A stretch of 64,000 bases of DNA from Solwaraspora sp. WMMD406 (GCF_029626025.1 NZ_JARUBF010000001.1:4402001-4466000), one strand, 5' to 3'. Numbered from the stretch's first letter, positions 10,291-22,308 are shown. The notes: generated from the sequence alone by a model not told the origin. A program made the numbers and translations.

Positions 10291-10324
10291 GGGCGGCGGC
10301 GTTCCCGTCGGAACGCCGCCGCCC
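10291..10324 (-). terminator. Terminator hairpin after mpa
   Basis: A perfect 15-bp inverted repeat (10291-10305 and 10310-10324) with a CGTC loop, ten bases beyond the mpa stop. There is no U-tract, which is usual for high-GC actinomycete terminators. It separates mpa from dop. Confidence 0.75.
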
Positions 10325-10333
10325 GGACCACCG

Positions 10334-12115
10334 TCAGAGGTATTGACCGGTGTTGCTGGCCGTTTCGATCGACCTGCCGGCTTCGGCCCCCTTGCCGCCG
10401 GAGACGAGGGTACGGATGTAGACGATCCGCTCCCCCTTCTTGCCGGAGATCCGCGCCCAGTCGTCGGGGTTGGTGGTGTTCGGCAGGTCCTCGTTCTCCC
10501 GGAACTCGTCGACGCAGGCGTCCAGCAGGTGCTGCAGGCGCAGCCCCTTGCGTCCCGAGGTGAGGAACTCCTTGATCGCCATCTTCTTGCCCCGGTCGAC
10601 GATGTTCTGGATCATCGCGCCGGAGTTGAAGTCCTTGAAGTACAGGACCTCCTTGTCGCCGTTGGCGTAGGTGACCTCGAGGAACCGGTTCTCGTCGGTC
10701 TCCGAGTACATCCGCAGCACCACGGCGTCGATCATCGCCGACACGGTGGCCTGCGGGTCGTTGCCGTGCTCGGCCAGGTCGTCCGCGTGCAGCGGCAGCC
10801 CGGTCAGGATGTACTTGGAGAAGATGTCCTTGGCCGCCTCGGCGTCCGGACGCTCGATCTTGATCTTCACGTCCAGCCGCCCGGGCCGCAGGATCGCGGG
10901 ATCGATCATGTCCTCCCGGTTGGAGGCCCCGATCACGATCACGTTCTCCAGGCCCTCGACCCCGTCGATCTCGCTGAGCAGCTGCGGGACGATGGTGTTC
11001 TCCACGTCCGAGGAGACGCCGGAGCCCCGGGTCCGGAAGACCGAGTCCATCTCGTCGAAGAACACGATCACCGGTGTGCCCTCGCCGGCCTTCTCCCGGG
11101 CTCGCTGGAAGATCAGCCGGATGTGCCGCTCGGTCTCGCCGACGTACTTGTTGAGCAGCTCCGGACCCTTGATGTTGAGGAAGAAGCTGGTGTGCTTCTC
11201 CTCACCTCGCCGCTCGGCGATCTTCTTGGCCAACGAGTTGGCCACCGCCTTGGCGATCAGGGTCTTGCCGCAGCCCGGCGGCCCGTAGAGCAGGATGCCC
11301 TTCGGCGGGCGCAGTTGATGCTCGCGGAAGAGCTCCGCGTGCAGGAACGGCAGTTCGACAGCGTCACGAATCTGCTCGATCTGGGCGTGCAGGCCGCCGA
11401 TGTCGGTGTAGTCGACGTCCGGCACCTCCTCCAGCACCAGCTCCTCGACCTCGCTCTTCGGGATCCGCTCGTACGCGTACGCCGAGCGTGGCTCGATCAT
11501 CAGCGAGTCGCCGGCGCGCAACGCGGACCCCACCAGCGTCTCCGCCAGGTGGACCACCCGCTCCTCGTCGGCGTGCGAGATGACCAGGGCCCGGTCGCTC
11601 GGCTCACCCGTCGGATTGTCGAGAAGTTCCTTGAGCATCACCACCTCGCCGACCCGCTCGTAGCCGAACGCGTCGACCACGTTGAGCGCGTCGTTGAGCA
11701 GGACCTCCTGCCCGCGCTGGAGCTCCTCGGCGTCCAACGACGGCGAGAGGGCAACCCGAAGCTTGCGGCCACCGGTGAAGACGTCCACCGTGCCATCGGC
11801 GTGTCGGGCCAGGAAGACGCCGTACCCGCTGGGCGGTTGCGCCAGCCGGTCGATCTCCTCCTTGAGCGTGACGATCTGGGCTCGGGCCTCCTTGAGGGTG
11901 GCCACGAGCCGGTCGTTGTTCTCGGTCAGTCGGGCCAGCTGCGCCTGCGTCGCCGCGAGCCGTTCCTCGAGCTGTCGTACGTGTCGGGGGCTTTCCGTCA
12001 ACTTGCGCCGCACCAGAGCGAGTTCCTCTTGAAGAAACGCGACCTGGGTGGAGAGATCGTGGGCCTCCTTCTCCCACCGTGCGGCGCGCGAATCCGCGTC
12101 GTCGCTGCGTGCCAC
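10334..12115 (-). CDS. mpa: Proteasomal AAA+ ATPase Mpa/ARC
   Basis: A 593-residue hexameric unfoldase that captures pupylated proteins and feeds them into the 20S core. An N-terminal coiled coil (~residues 15-92) binds Pup. Tandem OB domains follow (~95-215), then an AAA module with Walker A GPPGCGKT (278-285) and Walker [11 protein letters not shown]. It ends TGQYL, the penultimate-Tyr tail that docks into the alpha ring. The start is a GTG preceded by GGGGAGGTGG. It ends just before a strong hairpin. Confidence 0.97.
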   Translation of the reverse strand: MARSDDADSRAARWEKEAHDLSTQVAFLQEELALVRRKLTESPRHVRQLEERLAATQAQLARLTENNDRLVATLKEARAQIVTLKEEIDRLAQPPSGYGVFLARHADGTVDVFTGGRKLRVALSPSLDAEELQRGQEVLLNDALNVVDAFGYERVGEVVMLKELLDNPTGEPSDRALVISHADEERVVHLAETLVGSALRAGDSLMIEPRSAYAYERIPKSEVEELVLEEVPDVDYTDIGGLHAQIEQIRDAVELPFLHAELFREHQLRPPKGILLYGPPGCGKTLIAKAVANSLAKKIAERRGEEKHTSFFLNIKGPELLNKYVGETERHIRLIFQRAREKAGEGTPVIVFFDEMDSVFRTRGSGVSSDVENTIVPQLLSEIDGVEGLENVIVIGASNREDMIDPAILRPGRLDVKIKIERPDAEAAKDIFSKYILTGLPLHADDLAEHGNDPQATVSAMIDAVVLRMYSETDENRFLEVTYANGDKEVLYFKDFNSGAMIQNIVDRGKKMAIKEFLTSGRKGLRLQHLLDACVDEFRENEDLPNTTNPDDWARISGKKGERIVYIRTLVSGGKGAEAGRSIETASNTGQYL

Positions 12116-12416
12116 GTCCCACCTCCCCGGGGGCTAAAACGTTCTGCCCTAACACTAGCCGTTTGCCGGACGATTCGAACCCACGCAACACAGTCGTCCC
12201 ACAACGTTGATCGTCCTGTCGTGCCCCGGGCGAGGCGTCGACGGCTCCTCACCGCCCTCGTCACCGTGCCGTCGGGTACCGTCGGGTGTGCCTCGGTCGT
12301 GGCTCGCCGGTGACGGATCTCGCGCCTCGGGCCGAGTCCGGGTCACCACACGCCCGGGGCAGAACGCGCCCGGGACGAAACGCGCCCGAGTCAGAACGAG
12401 CCTGGGGAGGTGCGTC
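12116..12416. other. Divergent promoter region between mpa and the ferredoxin gene
   Basis: About 300 bases without a convincing gene. On the minus strand a TAGTGT hexamer about 40 bases before mpa is a candidate -10. The plus-strand half has short repeated blocks (two CCGTCGGGT copies, then three AACG-rich blocks) and ends in GGGGAGG, the ribosome binding site of the ferredoxin gene. Confidence 0.6.
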
Positions 12417-12749
12417 ATGACGATCCAGACCGGGACCCGACCCGTCGACGGACCCGACGACGTGGCGTCCGACGACGCCGAGCTGCAGGTCTGGGTGGAC
12501 CAGGACCTCTGCACCGGAGACGGGCTGTGTGTGCAGTACGCCCCCGCCGTGTTCGAGTTCGACATCGACGGCCTCGCCTACGTCAAGGGCGACGACGGCG
12601 AACTGCGGGTGGCACCGGGCAGCCGGGCTCCGGTTCCGGCGCGTCTGCGGCTGGACGTCATCGACGCGGCGAAGGACTGCCCCGGCGAGTGCATCCACGT
12701 GGTGCGCGCCGCCGACCAAGCCGAGGTCGCCGGACCCGCAGCCGAGTGA
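12417..12749 (+). CDS. Ferredoxin with CxxDxxC-type cluster motif
   Basis: A 110-residue acidic electron carrier. Cluster ligands lie in CTGDGLC (C-x2-D-x2-C) and the distal CPGEC; this spacing supports a single [4Fe-4S] or [3Fe-4S] cluster, with Asp possibly replacing the usual second cysteine ligand. The core VDQDLCTGDGLCVQYAP and VFEFDIDGLAYV are typical of actinomycete ferredoxins. I use the ATG with GGGGAGG upstream rather than longer extensions. The redox partner is unknown. Its stop codon falls inside a 13-bp tandem repeat. Confidence 0.88.
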   Translation: MTIQTGTRPVDGPDDVASDDAELQVWVDQDLCTGDGLCVQYAPAVFEFDIDGLAYVKGDDGELRVAPGSRAPVPARLRLDVIDAAKDCPGECIHVVRAADQAEVAGPAAE

Positions 12750-12807
12750 CCGGACCGAGTGACCGGGCCGAGTGACCGGGCCGAGTGATCGGGCCGAGTG
12801 ATCGGCC
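12746..12807. repeat. 13-bp tandem repeat, nearly five copies
   Basis: Units of GTGACCGGGCCGA, with one- or two-base variants, repeat four times with a ten-base fifth copy. The first unit contains the ferredoxin stop codon. The array lies between convergent genes and could act in termination or be a neutral minisatellite. Confidence 0.9.
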
Positions 12808-12836
12808 GGGCCCTCTCGGTCGAGACGTTATCTAGA

Positions 12837-15609
<2,773 letters not shown>

Positions 15610-15713
15610 CGGGTTGATGCTACGGAACCCACCGCCCCGGGCCGCGCACGGTTTCCCGCCCCGGGCCGCGCACGTTGCCCGCGCCACCCGCCGGGCACGT
15701 CGGACCCGTGCCA

Positions 15714-15719
15714 TACCCT
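15714..15719 (+). promoter_or_regulatory. Probable leaderless -10 element of the RecB-like gene
   Basis: TACCCT, seven bases before the ATG, with no ribosome binding site between. Confidence 0.4.
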
Positions 15720-15726
15720 GCCTGGC

Positions 15727-16728
15727 ATGACGGCGGAAACGGCACAGCGGACGACGATCGGGGCAGATGGCGAAAGCGAGGCGGAGTTCCCCCGGCACGC
15801 CACACTGTCCCCGTCCCGCGCCGCCGACTTCAAGACCTGCCCGCTGCTCTACCGGTTCCGCAGCATCGACCGGCTCCCCGAGCAGCCCACCGCGGACCAG
15901 GCCCGGGGCACCCTGGTGCACGCCGTGTTGGAGCGGCTGTTCGACCTGCCGGCCGAGCAACGGACCCCGGCAGCGGCAGCTGCCCTGGTCACCCCGGTCT
16001 GGCAACGCCTGCTCGCCGCCGAACCGGCGCTGGCCGACGTCCTGGCGGTCACACCGGCACCGGACGGACCCCCGTCGGACGCCGACGCCCCGAACGCCGA
16101 CGCCCCGGACGCCGGCGCGGCGACGACCGACGGTCCCGTCCTGGTCGGCAGAGCGGCGCCCCAACCAGAGCTGGCCGATTTCCTCGGCGCCGCCCGGACC
16201 CTGCTGGACGGCTACTTCACGGTCGAAGATCCGCGCCGGCTCGAACCGGCCGAACGGGAAACCCTGGTCAGCACGGTCGTCGACGGACAACTGCTGATCC
16301 GGGGATACATCGACCGGTTGGACGTCTCACCCGCCGGCGAACTCCGGGTGGTCGACTACAAGACCGGTGGCGCCCCCCGGGAGGCGTTCGAGTCGCGCGC
16401 CCTGTTCCAGCTCAAGTTCTACGCCCTGGTCCTGTGGCGTACCCGGGGCGTGGTGCCCCGGGTGTTGCGGCTGCTCTACCTCAAGGACGCCGAGGTCTGC
16501 GACTACACCCCCGAGGCGGAGGAACTGGCGCGCTTCGAACGGACCGTGCTGGCACTGTGGCGGGCGATCACCCGGGCCACCGAGCTGCGCGACTTCCGGC
16601 CCAAGCCGAGTCGGCTCTGCGACTGGTGCAGCTACCAGGCCTACTGCCCGGTCTACGGCGGCACGCCGCCGCCGTTCCCCGGCCCGGCGGAGGAGCCGGT
16701 CTCCTCCTCAGGAAGGAGTCCGGGTTAG
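15727..16728 (+). CDS. RecB/AddB-like PD-(D/E)XK nuclease with Fe-S cysteines
   Basis: A 333-residue stand-alone nuclease domain. TLSPSRAADFKTCPLLYRFR is the AddB/Cas4-type start with the first cluster Cys. The active site runs through RGTLVHAVLERLF, IRGYIDRLDV and VVDYKTGG (D...DYK). The last three cysteines are in CDWCSYQAYC, completing a probable [4Fe-4S] clamp. Residues ~115-145 are a low-complexity ADAPNADAPDAG linker. Divergent from the trmI unit, as is Rv2119 in M. tuberculosis. Likely acts in DNA repair. Confidence 0.9.
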   Translation: MTAETAQRTTIGADGESEAEFPRHATLSPSRAADFKTCPLLYRFRSIDRLPEQPTADQARGTLVHAVLERLFDLPAEQRTPAAAAALVTPVWQRLLAAEPALADVLAVTPAPDGPPSDADAPNADAPDAGAATTDGPVLVGRAAPQPELADFLGAARTLLDGYFTVEDPRRLEPAERETLVSTVVDGQLLIRGYIDRLDVSPAGELRVVDYKTGGAPREAFESRALFQLKFYALVLWRTRGVVPRVLRLLYLKDAEVCDYTPEAEELARFERTVLALWRAITRATELRDFRPKPSRLCDWCSYQAYCPVYGGTPPPFPGPAEEPVSSSGRSPG

Positions 16729-16764
16729 GGCCACGGAGGGCGGATAGGCACCCTCGGCAGCGGC

Positions 16765-16770
16765 TACGGT
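16765..16770 (+). promoter_or_regulatory. Probable leaderless -10 element of the sensor kinase gene
   Basis: TACGGT, six bases before the ATG. Confidence 0.4.
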
Positions 16771-16776
16771 CACGGG

Positions 16777-18048
16777 ATGGAAGCCGTGGCGCGGACTCGC
16801 GCGTCCGCCGAGCCGCGCCGCCGGTGGTGGTCGACCTGCCGCGACGCCACGCCACCGGCCACGTGGCTGAGCTGGCTGAGGCAGGACACACTGCTCGCCG
16901 GCGCCGCCGTGGTCGCGGATCTCGCCCTCACCGCCGCCGCACCCACCCAGCTCGACAGCGGCGCCACCTGGCCCGTGGTGCTCGGATGGAGCCTGGTCGC
17001 CGCGATCCCGATCGCCGTCCGCCGGATCCTGCTCTGGCCGGCGGTGCTGCTCACCGTCGGCACCGTCGGCATTCCCCTCGCCGCCGGCCATCAGCCGCTG
17101 ACCATGGCGCTGGCCATCGTCGCGCTCACCTACACCGCCGCCGCGTGCTCGCGGCTGCGGGCAGCGGTGATCGCCACGACGGTCCTGTGGCTGCCGGTGC
17201 TGGTGTCCAACGCGGTGCTGCCGGCACCGGACTTCCCCGAGCTCTCCCGACCGTACGTGCTGCTCGTGAACGGGTTGACCGCACTGACCTGCTTCTTCGT
17301 CGGCCGGACCGTACACGCCCGCCGCTCGTCGACCCGGGCGCTCGTCGAACGGGCCCGGGTGGCCGAGGAGAGCCAGCGGGCCGCGGCCGAGCAGGCGGTC
17401 GCCGACGAGCGGCGGCGCATCGCCCGCGAGCTGCACGACGTCGTCGCCCACCACGTCAGCGTGATGGGGGTGTTGGCCACCGGCGCGCGGCGGGTTCTCC
17501 ACCGCGACCCCGACGCGGCGGACGAAGCGTTGGGCACCATCGCCGAGACCAGCCGCACCACGTTGCGGGAGATGCGGCGGCTGCTGGACGTCCTGCGTAC
17601 CGACGCGGAGCCGGCCGGCGCGGACCTGACCCCGCAGCCCGGGCTGGCCGGCATCGAAACCCTGGTGGAGCAGGTACGCGAGGCGGGTCTGCCGGTCACG
17701 ATGCGGGTCGACGGCGTACCCGGCGCGCTCGATCCGGGCGTCGCGCTGACCATCTTCCGGATCGTGCAGGAGGCGTTGACCAACGCGATCAAGCACGCTG
17801 GTGACGCCACCGCAGAGGTCCGCCTCAGCTTCGGTGTCTACTGGTTGATCGTCGAGGTGTTCGACACCGGCCGTGGCCCGGCCCTCGGGGGCAAGCAGCT
17901 CGGGCACGGGCTGGTGGGCATGCGCGAGCGGGTGGCGCTGTACGGCGGCACGCTGCGGACCGGACCTCGACCGGGCGGCGGGTTCCGGATCTACGCCAAA
18001 CTACCGATGGAGCAATTGGGTGGCACCGCACGTGAAGGAGTCCCGTGA
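16777..18048 (+). CDS. NarL-family sensor histidine kinase
   Basis: A 423-residue membrane kinase. Five or so hydrophobic segments occupy residues ~40-175, followed by a short coiled linker. The HisKA_3 phosphoacceptor is the His in RRRIARELHDVVAHHVSV, and the ATPase domain has IVQEALTNAIKHAG (N box) and GHGLVGMRERV (G box). There is no large extracellular domain, so it probably senses the membrane or cell envelope, as is common for kinases paired with FtsX-type ABC genes. Its stop overlaps the regulator start (GTGA). Confidence 0.94.
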   Translation: MEAVARTRASAEPRRRWWSTCRDATPPATWLSWLRQDTLLAGAAVVADLALTAAAPTQLDSGATWPVVLGWSLVAAIPIAVRRILLWPAVLLTVGTVGIPLAAGHQPLTMALAIVALTYTAAACSRLRAAVIATTVLWLPVLVSNAVLPAPDFPELSRPYVLLVNGLTALTCFFVGRTVHARRSSTRALVERARVAEESQRAAAEQAVADERRRIARELHDVVAHHVSVMGVLATGARRVLHRDPDAADEALGTIAETSRTTLREMRRLLDVLRTDAEPAGADLTPQPGLAGIETLVEQVREAGLPVTMRVDGVPGALDPGVALTIFRIVQEALTNAIKHAGDATAEVRLSFGVYWLIVEVFDTGRGPALGGKQLGHGLVGMRERVALYGGTLRTGPRPGGGFRIYAKLPMEQLGGTAREGVP

Positions 18049-18743
18049 ACGAGACCGCGACCGGCACCGGACCGGCTGGGCGACCGGTGCGGATCCTGCT
18101 CGCCGACGACCAGCCGCTGCTGCGGACCGGCTTCCGGATGGTCCTCGGCGCCGAGGACGACCTGGACATCGTCGGTGAGGCCGGCGACGGCACCGAGGCG
18201 GTGGACCTGGCCCGCCGGCTGCTGCCGGACGTGGTGCTGATGGACATCAGGATGCCCCGGCTGGACGGAGTCGCCGCGACCAAGGCGATCGTCGACGCCC
18301 GGCTGCCCGTTCGGGTCCTCATCCTGACCACCTTCGACCTGGACGAATACGTGGTGGGCGCGTTGCGGGCCGGGGCCAGCGGCTTCCTCGCCAAGGACGT
18401 ACCGGCGGAGGATCTGGTGACGGCGATCCGGACGGTCGCGGTCGGCGAAGCGGTCGTCGCCCCCCGGATCCTGCGCCGGCTGCTGGACAAGTTCGCCGTC
18501 ACGCTGCCGGATCCGGACGCGGCCCCGCCGAAGACGCTCGACGTACTGACCGAGCGCGAACGGGAGGTGCTCACCCAGATGGCCCGGGGGCTGTCCAACG
18601 CGGAGATCGCCGCCGCCCTGTCGGTCAGTGAGACCACCATCAAGACCCACGTCGGACATGTGCTGACCAAGCTCGGCCTGCGGGACCGAGTCCAGGCGGT
18701 GGTGCTCGCCTACGAATCCGGGCTGGTACGGCCGAAGGGTTGA
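18045..18743 (+). CDS. NarL/LuxR-family response regulator
   Basis: A 232-residue regulator, partner of the kinase just upstream. The receiver domain has the acidic pair DD (21-22), phosphoacceptor Asp67 in DVVLMDIRMP, the Thr in ILTTFD and Lys in FLAKDV. The LuxR helix-turn-helix begins at LTEREREVLTQMARG and includes NAEIAAALSVSETTIKTHV. The GTG start overlaps the kinase stop. Inverted repeats ahead of both downstream ABC operons are candidate targets. Confidence 0.95.
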   Translation: MNETATGTGPAGRPVRILLADDQPLLRTGFRMVLGAEDDLDIVGEAGDGTEAVDLARRLLPDVVLMDIRMPRLDGVAATKAIVDARLPVRVLILTTFDLDEYVVGALRAGASGFLAKDVPAEDLVTAIRTVAVGEAVVAPRILRRLLDKFAVTLPDPDAAPPKTLDVLTEREREVLTQMARGLSNAEIAAALSVSETTIKTHVGHVLTKLGLRDRVQAVVLAYESGLVRPKG

Positions 18744-18797
18744 GGTGGGCGTGGTGGCACGCGGCCACCCGGATCGCCCCACCGGGTGAGCCGGGCG

Positions 18798-18817
18798 ACC
18801 TGAGATCCTTCTCAGGT
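18798..18817. promoter_or_regulatory. Inverted repeat upstream of the first ABC operon
   Basis: ACCTGAGA-tcct-TCTCAGGT is a perfect 8-bp dyad with a 4-base centre, about 110 bases before the ABC ATPase gene. Size and symmetry suit a dimeric LuxR-type regulator. A related CTCAGGG/CCCTGA dyad precedes the second cassette. Confidence 0.55.
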
Positions 18818-18888
18818 TGGAGGGACCGCCCCACCGGGACGGAGCGCCGAACCGTTCCCCGGCACGATGATCACGCCGAATCGGACCC

Positions 18889-18918
18889 CTACCGTTGTCC
18901 CGGAGACCACAACGGTAG
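18889..18918 (+). promoter_or_regulatory. Inverted repeat overlapping the ribosome binding site of the first ABC gene
   Basis: Perfect 10-bp arms CTACCGTTGT and ACAACGGTAG flank a 10-base spacer. The right arm runs into the AGGAG ribosome binding site (18917-18921). It may be a protein operator, or an RNA hairpin that hides the ribosome binding site. Confidence 0.6.
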
Positions 18919-18926
18919 GAGTGAAC

Positions 18927-19718
18927 GTGACAGTGACGACGACGTCGGGTACGGGCACGGAGATCGCGGCCCGGGCAGTCGACGTGTGGAAGGTGTACGG
19001 CACGGGTGAGGCGCAGGTGATCGCCCTGCACGGCGTGAACGTCGACCTCGAACGCGCCCGCTTCACCGCCATCATGGGACCGTCCGGCTCCGGCAAATCC
19101 ACCCTCATGCACTGCCTCGCCGGCCTCGACACCGTCACCCGCGGCACCATCACCATCGGCGACACCACCGTCACCGGCCTGCGCGACAAAGGACTCACCA
19201 CCCTACGCCGCGACAAGATCGGCTTCATCTTCCAACAGTTCAACCTCCTACCCACCCTCACCGCCGAAGAGAACATCCTCCTCCCCCTGTCCATCGCCGG
19301 CCGCAAACCCGACAAAACCTGGTACGACACCGTCATCGACACCGTCGGCCTGCGCGACCGACTCCACCACCGCCCCACCCAACTCTCCGGCGGCCAACAA
19401 CAACGCGTCGCCTGCGCCCGCGCCCTCGTCGCCCGACCCGAGGTCATCTTCGCCGACGAACCCACCGGCAACCTCGACTCCCACGCCAGCGCCGACGTCC
19501 TCGGCTTCCTGCGCAATTCGGTGCGCGACCACCAGCAGACCATCGTCATGGTCACCCACGACCCCGTCGCCGCCTCCTACGCCGACCGCGTCATCTTCCT
19601 CGCCGACGGACACATCGTCACCGAACTCACCGACCCCACCGCCGAGACGGTCCTCGACACGTTGAAGGACCTCGACGTCACCGGTGCCGGTGCCGGCGCA
19701 GCGGATCGGGAGGTCTGA
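18927..19718 (+). CDS. ABC transporter ATP-binding protein, cassette 1
   Basis: A 263-residue MacB/LolD-type ATPase that powers the FtsX-like permease next to it. It has Walker A GPSGSGKST, Q-loop FQQFNLLP, signature LSGGQQQR, Walker B VIFADEPTGNLDS and the H-loop VTHD. I choose GTG at 18927: AGGAG lies five bases upstream and the resulting N-terminus parallels cassette 2. From codon 13 onward 668 bases match cassette 2 except for two substitutions (one amino acid change, N for D). The tract favours CAA, AAA and GAA codons, unlike neighbours. Confidence 0.93.
   Translation: MTVTTTSGTGTEIAARAVDVWKVYGTGEAQVIALHGVNVDLERARFTAIMGPSGSGKSTLMHCLAGLDTVTRGTITIGDTTVTGLRDKGLTTLRRDKIGFIFQQFNLLPTLTAEENILLPLSIAGRKPDKTWYDTVIDTVGLRDRLHHRPTQLSGGQQQRVACARALVARPEVIFADEPTGNLDSHASADVLGFLRNSVRDHQQTIVMVTHDPVAASYADRVIFLADGHIVTELTDPTAETVLDTLKDLDVTGAGAGAADREV
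18965..19632 (+). repeat. Copy 1 of a 668-bp near-identical repeat
   Basis: Matches 22599-23266 at a fixed offset of 3634 bases with two visible substitutions (AATTCG here, GACTCG in copy 2). Identity begins and ends sharply inside the ATPase genes, while flanking permease genes have diverged. Recent gene conversion or recent duplication explains this. Confidence 0.93.
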
Positions 19719-22267
19719 TGTTCCGCGCCACCCTCAAGAGCCTGCTGTCGCGCAAACTGCGACTGGTCCTGTCCGGGTTCGCGATCATCCTCGGCGTGCT
19801 GTTCGTGTCGAGCGCCATGGTGCTCACCGACAGCCTCGGCAACCGGTTCGAGCGGTTGTTCCAGACGGTCAACGCCGACGTGGCGGTGCAGGTCCAGGCC
19901 ACCGACTCCGCCGCCGGCCAGGCCGAACCGCCGCTGCTCACCGACGCCGACATCGATCGACTGGCCGCGATCGACGCGGTGGCCCAGGTCACCGGCGAGG
20001 CCAGCGCCACCGGCGTCATCCCGTTCCGCGACGGTGACGGCAAGGCCGTACCGAGCCAGGCACCGCAGTTGGGGATCGGTCTGCGCGCCAGCGGCGGCGA
20101 CAGCGACGCGCTGCTGCGGGTGGCCGACGGTCGGGCACCGGCGGCGGACGACGAGGTGGCCCTCACCCGGTTGACCGCCGAGCAGGCCGGCGTCGACGTC
20201 GGTGACCGCCTGCGGGTGTACGTGTCCAGCGCCTACGAGACCACCGAGTACGAGGTCGTCGGGGTGTTGGAGTACAGCGGCGGGCGATCGACGCTCGGCG
20301 GCGAGACCCTTGTCGCGTTCACGGTGCCCCAGGCCCAGCGGTTGTTCTACGGCCGCACCGGCGTGTTCGGCACGGCGCAGTTGCGGGCCGAGGCGGGGGT
20401 CAGCGACGAGGAACTCAAGGAAACGGTCACCGGCGCCCTGCCCGCCGGCTTCGAGGCGCTCACCGGCGAGGAGATCGCCGACGAACAGGCGTCGCAGTTC
20501 ACCCAGCTGCTGACCTTCGTCAACTGGTTCTTCCTCGGCTTCGCGCTGATCGCCCTCCTGGTCGGGATGTTCCTGATCTTCAACACGTTCAGCATCCTGG
20601 TCGCCCAACGGTCCCGGGAGCTGGCCCTGTTCCGGGCGCTGGGTGCCAGCTGGGCACAGGTCACCGGCACCGTGCTGGTCGAGGCCCTGGTGGTCGGTCT
20701 GCTCGCCTCGACGCTGGGCCTGCTGGCCGGCATCGGCGCCGCCGCCGCGCTTCAGGCGGCGGCGGTGGCCACCCTGTCACTGCCCGCCGGCGGCCTGATC
20801 GTGTCACCCCTGGTGATCATCGTGTCGTACCTGGTCGGGGTGTTGATGACGGTGATCGCCGCCCTGGTGCCCGCGATCCGTGCCTCCTCGGTGCCGCCGA
20901 TCGCCGCGATGCGCGACGTCCTGCGGCCGGACAAGTCGCTTACCGCGCTGACGGTCGTCGGCGGCGTGGCCACCACGCTCGGTGTGCTTCTCGTCGGGGT
21001 CGGGCTGGCCGGCGTGGCCGGACTCACCGCCATCGCCCTCGGCGGCGGCGTGCTGGCGTCGATCATCGGAGTGGCGCTGCTCTCGCCGGCGTTGACCCGC
21101 CCGGTCGCCGGCACCGTCGGCCGGCTGGTCAGCTGGGGAACGGCGACCGGGCTCGGCCGGCGCAACGCGCTGCGCAACCCGCGCCGGACGGCGGTGACCG
21201 CCGCCGCGCTGATGATCGGGGTGACCCTGGTCAGCACGATCGCGGTGATCGGGGCGTCGCTGAAGGCCACCACCACCGACCTGGTGGAGAACAGCCTCGG
21301 CGCCGAGGTCATGATCCTCACCAACGGCCAGCAGTTGCCGACCGGGCGGGAGGGATTCGACCCGCAGCGCCTCGACGAGGTCGCCCGGATCGACGGAGTG
21401 ACCGGCACGGTCGCGTACCACTTCGCGATCATGACCGCCGACGGCCGACCCAACCAGTTGATCTCCGCGACGGACCTGGCCGAGGCCGAGTCGATGTTTG
21501 CCCTGGAGACCGAGCAGGGGCGGCTCGATGCCGGCGACGACGAAGCCGTGGTCGACGTCAACACCGCCGAGTCCAACGGCTGGTCGGTCGGCGACGAGGT
21601 GTCGGTCGCGACGCCGCGCGGCGGCGATCGGACGTATGAGATCGTCGGCGTCTACCGTACCGCGCTGACCGCCGGCCTGATCCTGCCCGAGTCCCAGGTG
21701 GAGTACTTCGCCGGACCGTTGGCGTACCAGGGGTTCGTCAGCGTCGCCCCCGACGCCGACGTGTCCCGGATCGTCGCCGAGGTGGAGGCGGTGATGGCCG
21801 ACTACCCGCTGGTCGTGGTCGGCGACCGCAGCAGCTTCGTCGCGCAGCAGAACGCACTGGTCGACACCCTGCTCGGCATCTTCTACGTCCTGCTCGCCCT
21901 GGCCGTGCTGGTGGCCTTCCTCGGCATCGCCAACACCCTGGTGCTGAGCATCTACGAGCGCACCCGCGAGCTGGGACTGCTGCGCGCGGTCGGGATGAGC
22001 CGACGGCAGATCCGCCGGATGGTACGGGTGGAGTCGCTGCTGATGGCGGTCTTCGGCTGCCTGCTGGGGGTCGGGGTGGGAGTCGCGCTCGGGCTGGCTG
22101 CCTCGTTCGCCCTGCGCGGCCAGGACATCCTGTCGGTGGTGAGCGTGCCGTACGGGCAGTTGATCGGCTTCGTCGTCGCGGCGGCGCTGGCCGGTGTGCT
22201 GGCCGCCTGGATTCCGGCGTGGCGGGCCTCGCGACTCAACGTGCTGCAGGCCATCGCCTACGAGTGA
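19718..22267 (+). CDS. FtsX-like ABC permease, cassette 1
   Basis: An 849-residue permease with an N-terminal membrane anchor (LVLSGFAIILGVLFVSSAMVL), a large extracytoplasmic MacB-PCD-like domain, two FtsX domains each with three or four helices (near residues 260-400 and 720-845), and additional central helices (~410-520). RELALFRALGAS and RELGLLRAVGMS are the duplicated cytoplasmic coupling motifs. The ATG overlaps the ATPase stop (TGATG). Likely exports lipids or peptides, or takes part in envelope stress resistance; the substrate is unknown. Confidence 0.92.
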   Translation: MFRATLKSLLSRKLRLVLSGFAIILGVLFVSSAMVLTDSLGNRFERLFQTVNADVAVQVQATDSAAGQAEPPLLTDADIDRLAAIDAVAQVTGEASATGVIPFRDGDGKAVPSQAPQLGIGLRASGGDSDALLRVADGRAPAADDEVALTRLTAEQAGVDVGDRLRVYVSSAYETTEYEVVGVLEYSGGRSTLGGETLVAFTVPQAQRLFYGRTGVFGTAQLRAEAGVSDEELKETVTGALPAGFEALTGEEIADEQASQFTQLLTFVNWFFLGFALIALLVGMFLIFNTFSILVAQRSRELALFRALGASWAQVTGTVLVEALVVGLLASTLGLLAGIGAAAALQAAAVATLSLPAGGLIVSPLVIIVSYLVGVLMTVIAALVPAIRASSVPPIAAMRDVLRPDKSLTALTVVGGVATTLGVLLVGVGLAGVAGLTAIALGGGVLASIIGVALLSPALTRPVAGTVGRLVSWGTATGLGRRNALRNPRRTAVTAAALMIGVTLVSTIAVIGASLKATTTDLVENSLGAEVMILTNGQQLPTGREGFDPQRLDEVARIDGVTGTVAYHFAIMTADGRPNQLISATDLAEAESMFALETEQGRLDAGDDEAVVDVNTAESNGWSVGDEVSVATPRGGDRTYEIVGVYRTALTAGLILPESQVEYFAGPLAYQGFVSVAPDADVSRIVAEVEAVMADYPLVVVGDRSSFVAQQNALVDTLLGIFYVLLALAVLVAFLGIANTLVLSIYERTRELGLLRAVGMSRRQIRRMVRVESLLMAVFGCLLGVGVGVALGLAASFALRGQDILSVVSVPYGQLIGFVVAAALAGVLAAWIPAWRASRLNVLQAIAYE

Positions 22268-22308
22268 CCAGGCGGGACGTCCGGCGCGGCGCCACGCGGT
22301 ACGGGGGC

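Noticed and set aside
10104-10331. Possible 75-residue gene between dop and mpa
   Set aside because: It would be formed from the terminator hairpin and the 19-bp tandem repeat, with arginine-rich translation typical of a shadow frame.
12160-12195. tRNA-like T-loop sequence (GGTTCGAATC on the minus strand) in the mpa leader
   Set aside because: The T-stem does not pair and no acceptor, D or anticodon arms are present around it.
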